Of a stretch of 64,000 nt of DNA, positions 1 to 11,587 are shown piece after piece. How positions within the stretch are numbered: the first letter of the stretch is position 1; the number at the start of each line of letters is the position of its first letter. A program made the position numbers and the translations under genes. Location of the stretch: NCBI GenBank assembly GCA_013339765.2, contig CM023449.1, positions 110,849,849-110,913,848 of the forward strand. The letters run 5' to 3'. The notes under the pieces were generated by a model. The model saw nothing but the letters and a program-made list of their open reading frames with translations, searched no databases and was not told where the DNA came from. Source of the DNA: Haemaphysalis longicornis. Lineage: Eukaryota > Arthropoda > Arachnida > Ixodida > Ixodidae.

Positions 1-1059
1 GCAAAAGCATTTGATAAATTACCTCATAAACGCCTAATGATGAAACTTGCCTGGCTTAACAGAAACAGCAGCGTTCTCAATTGGATTACAACATTTCTAA
101 CCAAGCGCTATAAATACGTTTCAGTAAATGACCACAATTCCCCTTAAAAGAAGTCAAATCAGGAGTGCCTCAGGGATCTGTACTAGGACCAATTTTATTC
201 TTGGTTTACATTAATGACGTAAGCAATAACGTAAGTTTTAATGTTCGGTTATTCGCCGACGATTGCGTAATTTACAGCAAAATTAACAGCTATGAAGATT
301 CTAATGCTTTACAGACCAACCTGGATAATATTGTTAAATGGTGCGAGGATTTTAAAATCCAAATACGTGCTTCCAAACAAAAGCTATGACATTTACCAGG
401 TCTACTAACATGCACCTAAATTCGTATTTTATTAATACCACAGTGACCGAAAACATTTCTACGCTAATATATTTGGGTGTCTATTTGTCGTCCAACCTTA
501 CGCGGAATGAACATAATGATGCTATAATTTCCATGGCAAGTAAAACACTCGGTTTCAATAAACGATATTTGTATTTAGCCAGTCAGTCAACTAAAATTTT
601 TGCTTATGCTACATTAGTTCTATCCAAACTTGAGTACGCGTCCAATTATTTGGAACCCAAACCAGCCATACTTACAAACAGACTAGAGGCCTTGCAAAAT
701 GAAGCAGGCACGTTTCATTACTAAGAACTATTCCTGCACATCTAGCATAACTGCCATTAGGGAGTCACTACTGCTGCCTTCCCTCGAAAAACGAAGAATA
801 CTAGCATTACTATCTCACTTCCACCGGCTTTATCATAGTGCGTCGTCATATGCTGCATCGCATATCAAACCTGCCCATCGCATTTTTCCAGCGTCTAGAT
901 CACCCTTTCAAAGTCCTCCCCTTGTTCGCCGGTACTAATCTTCGTAAGTGCCCGTTGTTCTTGGCCATCTTTTATTGGAATCGATTACCAGAAGATATTG
1001 CCACAATTCATAATCACGATTTGTTTGTGAGCCATTCGAAGCGATTTTTGCACAGATAG
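1..1059 (+). pseudogene. LINE A reverse transcriptase, C-terminal part, frameshifted
   Basis: This is the C-terminal part of a LINE ORF2 reverse transcriptase, the enzyme that copies element RNA at the nicked target. Reading starts with AKAFDKLPHKRLM in frame 1 (palm motif A, catalytic Asp). It continues in another frame with SGVPQGSVLGPILFLVYIND (motif B) from about 155, then RLFADDCVIY (motif C, the catalytic Asp pair) around 245-270. The thumb and C-terminal region follow through about 1059, ending with the WNRLP motif typical of jockey/CR1-like proteins. The frame changes near 140, 385, 700 and again before 1059, and an in-frame TAA lies near 145, so no continuous protein is possible. The copy is clearly dead. 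The family assignment rests on motif order and my memory of similar arthropod elements. Confidence 0.8.
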
Positions 1060-1232
1060 CTAAAATTATCAGAGCCATGAACCATGTACTATGTGCGCTT
1101 GCTTTGTATTTTTTTTTCATTTACTTTTTTGTTGGTTTGCTTTACTACCTTTTCCTGTTACATGCCCTCTCTTGACTGTGTTTGCTCATGAATTGAAATG
1201 TATCCAATACATTGTCCCCCTCCCCATGTAAT

Positions 1233-1244
1233 GCCCTTCGGGGC
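1233..1244 (+). other. LINE A 3'UTR hairpin
   Basis: Four-base stem GCCC/GGGC closing a TTCG loop, in the 3' untranslated region just before the element end. The cUUCGg arrangement is a known extra-stable RNA tetraloop. LINE reverse transcriptases often recognise a 3' stem-loop, so this is a plausible recognition element. That role is inferred. Confidence 0.4.
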
Positions 1245-1262
1245 TTTTAGGGTATCTGAATG

Positions 1263-2263
1263 AATTGCGTTAGACGTCGCGCAGCCTTTAGCGAGATAAA
1301 TATATTTGGTTTCCTTCAAAACTTGCGCTTTTGAGAGATGTTTTGAGACGTGCCCCTGTTTATCTTTTTTTTCAGTTCGGTCCGCCAAGTATGGTGTGAA
1401 CTTACGTGTGCGAAGGCGCTTGCGTGGCTGCGCGTGTCTGGGCGTTTCTTGGCGTTTTTCTAAAGGGGGTGCGCTTCCATGCGTCTCGGTGCATCACCAC
1501 GTGTCCGGCTTTGTTATTGCCAAGCGAATCAAGAGCATGAGAGCTGATTTGCATCCGATGCACTATCTGCAATGGGAAATGATGATTACGTCTTCCTCGC
1601 GGACTTACCGTAGCCCTTTCGCTCGATTTTCTTAATGCTGTGGACACCAGAGGCGCAGATAGCGAGAAAGTACTAGAGCTTATGGTGTCTTGAAAGACGT
1701 TCTAAGAGTTTTGCTTGTCTCCATTTCGCCATCAGCCGTAAGCGATATAGAGACGACAAAAACTGCGCTGCGGAATTTGGCCGCAAAGCATTGATCATTT
1801 ATGGAACTAATTGCAAGATGGATGTGCCTGCGTACCAAAAGAAACCCCTGTTTCCAAATTAAGTTCTGCTCTGCCTCACAATCCAGCGGATTAAAAGCGC
1901 TTTGTCGTTGAAAGTGTTTGGGCCTTTCTGCTTTGCTATTTTTTGCCGAAAGGTAAATTTTTTGTTGCGGCACCTGATGGTAGGGCTTTATCGTAATGAC
2001 GGTTTCTAAAGTACGAGAAACGGCATTTACTTTTCTTTCATTTTTATAAACAGAAAACCTAGAGCTACGCCTCACACGCGCCATCTTTCAGAGAAACATA
2101 ACCAGTCTGCCGTTCATACCTATTCACAGTGCGCTCAGAAAGATCGCATTTTGTGAGGGAAAACAGCAATTAAGACAGCCGATCCATCCGAAAAGCCAAA
2201 ATTATTATAGCTCCTACGAATTGTAGTAATGTTAATACAGAAGTCAAAATCATAAATAGGTAA
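1263..2263. other. About 1.0 kb with no supportable gene
   Basis: Only short open frames occur here. None has recognisable motifs, and frames on the two strands overlap one another. No repeats or RNA genes are evident. Confidence 0.6.
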
Positions 2264-2430
2264 CCGCCGCAGTGCCTCAGTGGCAAAGACGTTGTGCAAA
2301 TTAGCGCAAGGTCGCGGGTTCGATCCTGGTCGCGGTGATTGCTTTTCTTTTGGAGGCGAAAACTTAAAACGTCCGTGTGCCCAGACTTCGGCGCCCGTTA
2401 AAGATCCCCGGTTGCTTTGTTGTTTTAGCT
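2264..2430 (+). mobile_element. tRNA-derived SINE
   Basis: A pol III-type internal promoter is visible. Box A-like TGCCTCAGTGGC lies at 2273-2284 and box B GGTTCGATCC at 2317-2326, with tRNA-like spacing. The tRNA-unrelated body (GGAGGCGAAAAC, then the GTTAAAGATCCCCGG motif near 2396-2412) matches the body of the SINE at 20165, so both belong to one superfamily. The 3' end is not sharply defined. Box B is intact. The head does not fold into a convincing functional tRNA, so it is not annotated as a tRNA gene. Confidence 0.75.
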
Positions 2431-3670
2431 GCTTAGTTTTGTGCATTTTTTCATAAAGAAGTGCGCGAAGGTCATGACAATTCTTCAGTGGTGGCCTGGT
2501 CACTTGGGCATACAAAGCAACATTAAATCCGATGCAGCAGCCAGCGCATGCCATTTTCTGCGCAACACGACCCAGCTTCCTTTCTCCCGACAGGACAGCA
2601 AGTGGCTTATCCTTGCAAGTAGATGGGAAGCACAAATGTCGATGTGGCAGGACCTTCGCAGCAGGTATTCCACATCTGCAGGCTATTGATCTGCAGTTTA
2701 ACATCCGCTTCTTACGCGGCCTCAGCAAGCGGTGTGAAGGAGTGTTGCACCGACTGCGCCTGAATGTAGCGTTTACTTGACGTTTTAAGTTTAAGATGGT
2801 TGGGGCGATTCCCGCTTGTGCCCGACTTGCGCCATGCGTCAGACTGTACATCACTTGTTGTTCGTCTGTCCTCGATTCGCTGCTGCGTGAAAAACTGCAG
2901 CGAGCTCCCCGTCTCGTGTGCGTCATGGAGGCCGGCTCGAACTTTTTCATGTTCTTGGGCCCTGGGCCAATAGCGCTGATAGTGCCCTGGGAAGAAGTTC
3001 TGCTCCGGTTTCTACGAGACTCTGAACTGGACAATTCTTTTTCGATAATAGACTGTGCAAGTGTCTCACGATATGTTCTCTTTAGCGCTGTGGTTTTTAT
3101 CTCTTTCTTTTTCTTGGGTTAGTGTACGTCCTTTTTTGTCCCGTTTACCCTGTATTTTGACTCAAAGTTTACATTACCAATTCCTTTTCAAATTTTATTT
3201 TTTTATTTTTGGACTCTGCTAGACACATTCTCTGGTTACTAGTTTTCAACCTTTCTTCTAATGCCTTCTCCCTGCTGTACCCATAATGTCCAACATCGAG
3301 CACTCAGCATTGTAGTCATCCCCCATCTGGCGCAGAGAGAGAGAGAATAAACGTTTATTGATGAGCATAACTGTTCAGAACAGGACACTCACACGGTCAA
3401 GGACACCGTATTCTTCACTAGCAGGGCTGACCTCACCAGTTCCAATTAAAGAGCTCTCTCTCTCTCTGCCCTCTCTTTTTCGTAGGAGATGTTGTCTTTG
3501 TACTTACAATTTCGACTTCATTGATTTCTTTTCGGATTTTCTTTCCGGTTTCTCTCTTGTAATATATACTCCAGTCATTTCTTTTCCTTTCAATTCCCGT
3601 ATCCGCATTCCCATCTGTAGGATGACCAACCATATAGCTCCCTGGTTAGCCTCCCTCCCTCTCCTGTACT
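2431..3670. other. About 1.2 kb with no supportable gene
   Basis: A long minus-strand frame (2135-3034) crosses the SINE above, and its recognisable part is merely SINE sequence read backwards. A GA-rich run followed by the perfect palindrome AATAAACGTTTATT (3346-3359) resembles the tail of a minus-oriented LINE insertion, but no coding remnant is attached. Nothing else is recognised. Confidence 0.55.
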
Positions 3671-3762
3671 GTTCCTTCCTTCGTTACTGCCTTCCTTCCT
3701 TCCTCTTCCTTCCTTCCTTCCTTCCTTCCTTCCTTCCTTCCTTCCTTCCTTCCTTCCTTCCG
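3671..3762. repeat. (CCTT)n microsatellite
   Basis: Tetranucleotide CCTT repeat, imperfect at its left end and uninterrupted from about 3707 to 3761. It generates low-complexity Pro-Ser-Phe and Lys-Glu-Gly-Arg reading frames on the two strands that are not genes. Confidence 0.95.
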
Positions 3763-4335
3763 TCTTTTCCTTCGTCGAAATTTAATTATGTTTTTCTGAC
3801 AATTGAAACACCAAAATGCAGCTTTTGATATGAAATCATCTTCTTGCACAATACTCCTTGGCGCAGCTTTCCATTGAGTCGTCCATGCAAGGCACTGTAG
3901 AAATGTGAAAACATGGTCACCACACTCGCCACAATTCCTGTGGGGTCCTCTGCCAGGCATGCAAACATTTCGCATGTAATCAGCTGGGAGGGCATTTGTT
4001 CAACTTCTGGTAATAAACAGAAAATAGAGATCGCGTGATATCTAAGATAATCTGGCTAAATGCATGTCCGTATTTTAAACAGATTAGTAATACGACTTGA
4101 GTGTCCATGAAATGTATTGCTGGTGGGTGGAATCAGGTTTTCGCTATGCTGTACCTGTGTCGACGTATTTCCTCATTCCTCCTTTTGCTTGGTAAAATTA
4201 ACACGCCATTTATTGCGGCCCTTATTTGACTTTGAATTGGTATTCATGCTACAACGCCACTACATAATCATAAATAGAAAGTGAAAACAGAAAAACTGAA
4301 GCGTACTTTTGTGCAAGCCGGACACTAGCTATGGG
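3763..4335. other. No supportable gene
   Basis: AT-rich sequence with only short unsupported frames. No repeats or RNA signals are recognised. Confidence 0.55.
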
Positions 4336-4343
4336 AAATAGTA

Positions 4344-4345
<2 letters not shown>

Positions 4346-4391
<46 letters not shown>

Positions 4392-4424
4392 ATCATAATA
4401 ATAATAATAATAATAATAATCCTC
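4346..4424. repeat. (CAT)n and (AAT)n microsatellite
   Basis: About sixteen CAT/ATC units are followed by about nine AAT units. They form the tail of the RTE fragment on the opposite strand. Confidence 0.95.
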
Positions 4425-4527
4425 ATCATCACTCGGTGTACGCCTACTGCGGGGCAAAGGCCTGTCCCATAGATCTCCAATTAGTCCAGCTCTGTACTAA
4501 CTGCGACCAATTTATCCCCGCAAACTA
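4346..4527 (-). mobile_element. RTE-type LINE, extreme 3' end with ATG-repeat tail
   Basis: Read on the minus strand, this encodes the last residues of an RTE-clade ORF2, with WRSMGQAFAPQ followed by a stop codon. A short trailer passes into an (ATT)n then (ATG)n tail that occupies 4346-4424. It is a very 5'-truncated insertion of about 180 bp. Direct repeats flank it: AAATAGTACA at 4336-4345 and AAATACTACA at 4528-4537, ten bases with one mismatch, as expected for a target-site duplication. RTE elements end in short tandem repeats rather than poly-A, which fits the tail. The plus-strand poly-Ser/Asn frame here is an artefact of this repeat. Confidence 0.75.
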
Positions 4528-4537
4528 AAATACTACA

Positions 4538-6608
4538 AAGGAGCCTCGAAAACTTCCCGTGAAACCTCTGAACTTTCCATAGCGTTAGCTCCCTTTGACA
4601 CCTTTATAAAGCAACAGTTGAATTTTTATGTGCACGTTCAATCACTGTTCCTGTGCTTCGATAATCACCGAAATGTCAATGCTCAACGCCACGTCGAGGC
4701 CAGCAGAACACCTCAATTTGAAAAGCACATTTTTCTCTCCTACACTGCGAACAAAATAAACCGAAGGAACTTGAGCAAGCCGCAATTGCTCAAGCAGATT
4801 TATTTCTCGCGGACGTTGCACCATCGAAACTGGCCATATAGACCACGGAGTTCACCTAAAACAGCTACAAGGCGAAAAAATTAAGCTTGGTTAATTATTT
4901 CTCTGCATCCCTTGAGTGATCCGGCTGCATCTTTTGTCTTCAGCTTTCATTGGGCTTTCATTGGGCTCTCACTCTCTATTTCCCTCTCCCTTTCTGTGAA
5001 TTGTTTGTGCCCCAAAATAGGTCGTACGTGCTCTATTGAAGGGTTTATAGTTTCGGATGGACGTAGCTCGAGGGAACCGTTGGTTAAGCCGTTACGCAGC
5101 GCTGGTCGTTGGTCAAGCCCAGTTATTTGCAGCAATTTGGTGTTTGGGTAACTCGTTCTTCCTCACTTTTAATGAGCCCTGTGCTCGATCAATAATGTTC
5201 GGTCTGCACTTACAGCAACCTTTCACGCGCTAAGTCAACTATAATTATTTCTCAGCTAGACGTCTCTACATGGAAAAAAATATAGCACTTTGTTCTAATC
5301 AAGCAGCGGCGGCTGCTTGGTTGTTCAATGTCTCGATTACATATAAAAGAAGTAGCTAGCCTTCGGATTAGATGGAAAGTATAAAGAAGTAAATGAAGAT
5401 ACCACGCAATGACTAAGGACGTGAAATTTCTGGCAGCGTTAATTATAAGCTTGTTACGAATAATGGAAGCAGTATCTACGTATACAAACTCGCCAAAGCT
5501 ATCTCATTTAAACTATCCAATTCTTCAAAGAGACAGGTCATTTGTAATGCTGTTTAAGTTATTCGCACACGCTGCTACCATTGGTTGACAATACGACAAC
5601 AAATAGTGGTTTAGCCTAAACAATAATGGGTCCCCGGCAACAAAAAAAGACGCCTCATATAAAACGGTTTTGGAAAGAAAATAAATGCCGTGTGAGGCAT
5701 GCAGCTGCTCGAATTCAGTTTATCTTTGCACTCGATAAAAGCTGGCGAAACCAGGCGCGTGTAAAATGTGCACATATTTTAAAATGCTGTGCTTAATAAG
5801 ACATTCTGAAGTGGTGCATTTAGTGTTTTCATTACCCTCTCTCTACACCAGTTTCAAGCGCTGTGACAACAAATAGTGTTTTTAAGCCTCATCTTCCTTG
5901 CCTCTATCGTTCTTGTAACCAGTTTGCAGTCGTGCTGCTAATAGAGAATTTCGAAGTATTGTCGCCTTAGGCCTAGAACAGATGACGCGATGAATGCGTG
6001 CTCGGCCCTTAACGCCTGTTTCCAAGGCATAGCTGGTAACTGTTTACGCCATACATCAGCCTGCATAAACGCCTTAAAGCATGTGGCCAGACATAATTTA
6101 GCCGTAAAGACACGCGTAAACTAGGGCAATTCTTTTTCTTCATGTCATCCCATTGCGTCTTACATCATCGTCAAAGGCAGCTTGCCCTTAACGACTGGCT
6201 TTACCAGGCGTAGTGCGCCATTGCACTGCTTTCAAAGAAAGTTCGTATATCATTCGTTCTCGCGCAGCCGTGCAATTGTGTGCAGTTATTTGTGCGCGTG
6301 TCTCTCGTTCTCCAAATTTGTACTAGTACCGTGGCAACGCATTTTGTAGTATGTAGTGTCCGCAAATCCTCATTGAAAAAAGGTATAATCTTTCTGCCCG
6401 CGCACTTTTTTGTGATTTAGCGAGAATTCGACATTTTCTGATTATCCTTACTTCATTGTTTAATATAAACTATTTCGGCCTGTGACACTGCTCATATACA
6501 TGAATGTGCACCCTGGAACCCTCGAAAAATCAATTTTTGAGCGTATATGTTTGTACCGTGTAATTTGGTCTATATTGTTCCTAGACTATTTTTTAAAACG
6601 ATTCTACG

Positions 6609-6611
<3 letters not shown>
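4538..6611. other. About 2.1 kb with no supportable gene
   Basis: AT-rich sequence with scattered short frames lacking motifs. No splice-bounded exon, RNA gene or clear repeat is seen. Confidence 0.55.

Positions 6612-6685
<74 letters not shown>
6612..6685. repeat. (GA)n microsatellite
   Basis: About 37 uninterrupted GA units. They are followed by ACCTCTTTATT, which resembles the reverse complement of the CT-rich, TTTATT-bearing tail of LINE B at 27240-27271. The run may therefore be the expanded tail of a minus-strand LINE insertion whose body is gone or unrecognisable. Confidence 0.95.
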
Positions 6686-6688
<3 letters not shown>

Positions 6689-6773
6689 CTTTATTAGAGA
6701 AGAAAGCAGAGAGGTTTGCTAGAATCTCAACACCGACATGCCTCTCGGCGGGGGAAAGGGTAGGGGATGATAG

Positions 6774-7512
6774 AAAAGGCCCTATTGGCGGTGTGCGCGA
6801 CCACGGGCGGCACTCCGAAGTGCGCCTTTGTGACGTCGGCTTAATGATTCTCGCATTTGTCGTCTGCTTCACTCGGGCTCACTCTCCCTGCAGTTTCGTT
6901 GCGTGCGGTTGACTTTTGATGCTTGCCCACAACAGATTTTGAGTATGCGCCACTTTTAATTATAATTAAAGACTTAAAATCGCGTACACAAGTTCAAGGC
7001 GTGATTTAAAGTATAGTTTTTGATACCTCTCCTGAAGAAACAACGTTGCTGGCATCGCACCATTCCTGCAAATCAGCTCCTGTGCGGAGAGCGAACAGTA
7101 GGAGCTAGGCGCCAGCTTCTGTATTAAGCAATCTTCCTAAAAAGGGGACAAAAGCCACCCCCTCCTATATCGGAGGTGAGCACCGCCACGGGCGGCACTG
7201 TGAAGCACGTCTACATGACGTCGTCATAGGGATTTTTAAATTTGTCGTCCACTTCACTAGAGATCGCAGTCACTGCTGTTTTATTGCTCTCAGTTGACTT
7301 TTTGTGCGTGTACGCGCAAGATTTTGAAGTGCGTAACATTTATCATAATAAAAGACTTAAAATCGCATACTAGCTCAAGGCCTGATCGAAAGTACAATTT
7401 TTGATTCCACTCCGGAAAAAAACATCGCCAGTGTCGCCCCATCTCTTGCGAAGCTGGTCCTGTGCGGAGCGCGAATAGTCACAGCTAAGAGTCTATATCT
7501 AGCAATCTCAAA
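6774..7512. repeat. Two-unit direct tandem duplication, period about 380 bp
   Basis: Unit 1 spans about 6774-7148 and unit 2 about 7149-7512. Shared landmarks keep order and spacing: CACGGGCGGCACT at 6802 and 7187, GACTTAAAATCGC at 6971 and 7354, and TGTGCGGAG at 7081 and 7461. The offsets shrink from 385 to 380, so small indels have accumulated. Between landmarks the copies stay alignable but are well diverged, so the duplication is old. No conserved reading frame spans either unit. I do not recognise the sequence. Confidence 0.8.
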
Positions 7513-10500
7513 CAGCCAGCTGCTAGTAACCGACAATGGCGAAAATTCAAGACCAAAACAAATGCCAGGCCTTCGGGGCTGTCGTATTTGGTAGGAGGTA
7601 TTACGATTTCCTGTAATCGTATGTAAAGTAAAACCGTTTGCGACCTTGCCCAACGCTCGAAAGTTTTGTATCCCATTCATTTACGTTGTCATGGCATGAC
7701 AGTATGCCGATATGCACTATGCGCCAAAAAAATGTAGGTTGAGTTCCAAAGTACCTAATCTGTAAATAGGCGTGTGCTGTTTTTTTACCACGCTTCTAAC
7801 CACTATAAAGGCTTACAGAGCAAAACGAGGAACGCGTACGGTATAAAACAGTAACGCTATGTTTGCTCAGACCTGGAGTGACATTTCAGTACATTTCCCA
7901 TGGCCATAGCTTCCCAATATTCAGATATGTGTTATAGCAAAACTGCACTCAAAAGGAGTAGCAGAAGGTGGAGAAAACTTTAACTGTAAAATCGAGCTGG
8001 TTACTGGGCAGGGTCCTCATTCCAGGACAAGAGAGTAAGAATAATTTTCTTCAATTCATAAAACACCATTCCGAGTAAGTCAGGATTTGTTCTTTAGCCT
8101 GAAAGGGTTGGAAAACAATAAAGAGCTGCTTAGACATATTATCCGTTCCGACTCTTGTTATACTCGAAACCAGAACGTATGCTATTTATTTCGTTTGTTG
8201 GGGAGTATATCAAGCCTGCAACACCATAATCATGCCATAACTGTTTGGGTTGAGAATCAGTTTTTTGTAATAACGATGGTTAAGATAGAAATTCGGGGCA
8301 CGAAAGCCGCCTTCGAGTGCTCTGGACAACGTCTGCGCTGTTTCGCGGTGGCGTAGTACAAACCTTCTCATCGCATTCGCACGCGAATAAACAACGCACG
8401 CTCCAGATATGCACCTTCGTACACTCCACCTAGCAAAAGGAATTTGTGAAGAAGGTACTGTATGCCTTGCAGCCCAAAAAAACATCCACATGAATAAGAC
8501 ATTTCTCATGGTGCAAAAAAATGAATGCGTTGGTTACAGAAAAAAACATTCATCTGATACAACTGATGAACAACAAAAGAAATAGAAGACAGCCATTTTA
8601 TTTAATGCTGCACTATGCGTGTGCAGGGACATGGTGCCTGGTGCCTAGCATTACACTGTTGAGTCACCATAAGAGCATCTCAAAAATTTTATGGAAGCCT
8701 TCGCATTTTGAATACTTATCGAGGAGCTCTGAGCACTGAACCTCGCAAATAAGCTAGAAAGGACGAGTTACACATGATCTTCTGAGTGATGCTCTAAGAA
8801 AGCTGTTCTCTCTCTCTTTGGGTGTTGCAAACTTGTGCGGGATACATTTTGAAATTATTCAGATGTGTGAGACGCTGGCACACCAACTGAATTACTGCAA
8901 ATACGCTTTTTAATGTAATAAAGCATCAAAGCGGACGATTTCTAGCACAGGCACTGCTGCCCCTCACAAGCGGACGACAGATGCGCGAGTGTAGCAGACG
9001 TAGTACACTCTAGCAGACTACAGCGGCGCGAGTCCCTAAGCTGACATCAGTGACAGGGGGCGCCACTCAAACATCTCACCGCCAATAGATAACAGGCAGA
9101 AGAAACAGGAGAAAAGAAGTAAAAAAAAACAGACACGTGCAGTTCATGTGAACAGTTCGATGAAAATCACGATCACAGCAGTATTTTAATCAATTCAGTG
9201 ACGCCGATATCGTCAAGTTATTCAAATACGCCTACGCACGAGTGACACTAATGAACAGCTAAGATCGCTATATTATCACTATACGATCAGCACTATAATT
9301 AGTTCCCTCTCTTGAACTTTGGCTAAGCCTTTTATGTTGTGCTCGAAAAATTGCTGCAGTAGCTTTTGGTGAGGAAAAAAATACTGTTTTTTTGTACAGA
9401 AGGACTAAAAACGCAATGTGCTTATGTTTTCCAACGGTTTCCAATATTGGAGATCTAAGTTCGTACGTAAACCAGGAATGGTATAACTTGCAGAAATATG
9501 TTCACGCTAAAGGCGGCTATATTATCATTTGTCTTCTATACAAGTAGCATTGTAAAAAGCAACAGGCAATCAGCTTCCAGAAGTTCGCGCCATTTTCTTT
9601 CCATTCAATACAAGAAGGGCAGTTAATAAACTTGTAAAAACATTCAATTTTTGAAAGAAAGCTCGCAATTTTCAAAGCTCGCAATTTGACGACTAGACAG
9701 GACAGTCACCGTTTTCCACACCTTGATTACATGAACACCAGGATGTCTGCATGGTTCGTCGTTCTACTTTTAAACCTGGAGCGGTGGGCCATGTAAGCGT
9801 GCCAGTGTAAACATGCCAGGCGGCAAAAAGAGTACACAGAAAGGTAATTCCCGAAAGTTTTCATTAGGATAGGCTGAGCTGTAGGGATATGCTATTATCT
9901 CAATCCCGTGAACCATTAGGGTACACAATCCTCCGAGCACTGCATTGGTGCTTAGGGAAAGAAAGGCTCGAGTACATGACAGCGGGATGTATTTAAACTT
10001 CATTTTACTTCTCATTATCGCCAGAAGCGTAATGAGCTGCGCACGTCATGAGCCTCTCCTAATGGCGCCCTGTAACACTTTCCTAAACGTTTTTAAATCC
10101 TAAATGCTTCCAGATCGTAGTTTACAAACGCATCCGGTAGTCTAAAGAGGGAATCACAAAGTACATCAGCCAACAATCACCGCTGTACGGCCATCAGATA
10201 GCACAGAACGTTTCTGAATAAAATTTTCGCTCTTTCACCTTATGTCAATCTTGCGGTCTAGATGGATGCAGACCGGAATGAATGCAATAAATTCAGTTCA
10301 TAGATACTTTTAAAATAAAGTCACAAAAGCGAAGAACAAACGGAAGGCGTATTTGCGGCGACGAGCAAATGGCGCAGTGCCGCTCCATGCTGGCGATAAC
10401 TATAGCTCTCACAGCGCTTCCAGGCATCAAAGAAAGAGTGAAAGCGTTTATCGTAAGTGTTGGAGAGTCCGTTTAGGAGATTCTACTCGCTCGCTACATG

Positions 10501-11520
10501 TCTGAGGAACAGTATTGTGATTACTGTCGAGATTAGAGAATGCGTATTTCTGTCGGATTAGGGAACGCCTATCATTAGCCTGAGAATCAGAACAATGAGG
10601 CGGATCATATTTCACTTCTGATTTGCGGTAGGCACGAACATACGTAGTCTTTTATACGTGCAAAGGTTGTTTTACACATATACCAGTAATGCTTGCGGCA
10701 GCAAAGTGCAGATTTACAAATACCGAGGGGGGGGGCAACAAAAATTTAGACGACAGATAAAAACTAGAAGTATAGAACACATGCTCTGCGTTGTGTATAC
10801 CTTTCTCTTATCTCATTCGTTCTTCGTATAAATGTGCACGGCTCACACTTCCCGATAACAAAACACCACCTATCCCAATATAGTACCCTGTACGTCAACA
10901 AAGGCTACCGCGTATTATGATCCCCAACACAGATGTAGTGATGCAGTTATAACTGCTATCTAGATAGAAAACGGTGTTATTTCACACTAGTAGGCTGTGC
11001 AGAAGCACGTTTAACATCATTGCTAAGCTAGCGGTGTGCGTGAACATGTAAAGGGTTGCACGGGTGAGCGAGATACAAGTATGGGAGCCGTGTGTTCGCG
11101 GAAAGGGTTTCTCAAAGCTACTGGCTCAGCAAGGAGTGAAGCTCCCATTTGCAATGCCGTACGCTCAGCGACCCGATACTCTTTTCGTGTCTTTTCAGGA
11201 TGCTGTCATTCGCATTTTGTCCAGGAGTAAATTGACCAAATTGGGGTTTCTCCGCTCTGTTCTCACAACTTCACGCGGATTTTCGGCCTCCATTTCTGCG
11301 AAAAGCAGAGCTGACTTGTTTATGTGTGCGCTCATTCAGTTGCGTTGTTTCTCGTATAGACTTATTGCCGACACACGTCACCCCATTGTTATTATAGCGA
11401 AGCTTTCACCCTCTCACTGATGTCACCTGTAGTCCACTCGAAACGCTCTACTGGAAAGCTAACCTTCTCTGACGACGATGATGATCATGGATCAAGTGAA
11501 GAAAATGCAATCGCTTCTCG
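7513..11520. other. About 4.0 kb with no supportable gene
   Basis: The longest frames are about 70-118 codons, overlap each other on both strands and lack recognisable motifs. A run of seven G residues lies near 10729. No SINE, LINE or RNA gene could be identified by eye, and unique intergenic or intronic DNA is the simplest reading. Confidence 0.5.
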
Positions 11521-11587
11521 TGGTCCGAATCAAACCTGGGTGCTCGCGTTATTAATCCGAGGTCTATCCGCTTGAGCCATTCCGGCA
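11520..11587 (-). mobile_element. tRNA-like SINE head
   Basis: On the minus strand a box A-like TGGCTCAAGCGG (plus 11568-11579) and a box B-like GGTTTGATTC (plus 11527-11536) occur with tRNA-like spacing. Box B departs from the consensus and the arms do not form a clean cloverleaf, so a decayed tRNA-derived SINE is favoured over a tRNA gene. The body downstream on the minus strand is not delimited. Confidence 0.5.

Larger units (their letters stand above)
1..1262 (+). mobile_element. LINE A: 3' part of a jockey/CR1-like non-LTR retrotransposon
   Basis: The element runs in from the left edge of the window, so its 5' part is not visible. The coding part ends near 1059. A T-rich 3' untranslated stretch follows, containing a short GCCC-TTCG-GGGC inverted repeat at 1233-1244 and a terminal GGGTATCTGAATGA-type tail near 1250-1262. 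No RNase H domain is seen, unlike the other LINEs in this window, which points to the CR1/jockey-like group. The right boundary is approximate because no target-site duplication can be tested with the left end missing. Confidence 0.75.

Noticed and set aside
2273..2340. Functional tRNA gene
   Set aside because: Pol III boxes are present but the sequence continues into a SINE body and does not form a proper cloverleaf.
2135..3034. 299-codon minus-strand frame
   Set aside because: Its recognisable section is the reverse translation of the SINE at 2264-2430, and the rest has no domain.
3358..3828. Frame with Pro-Ser-Phe repeats
   Set aside because: Produced by the CCTT microsatellite.
4331..4528. 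Poly-Ser/poly-Asn protein
   Set aside because: It is the complement of an RTE tail and its trinucleotide repeats.
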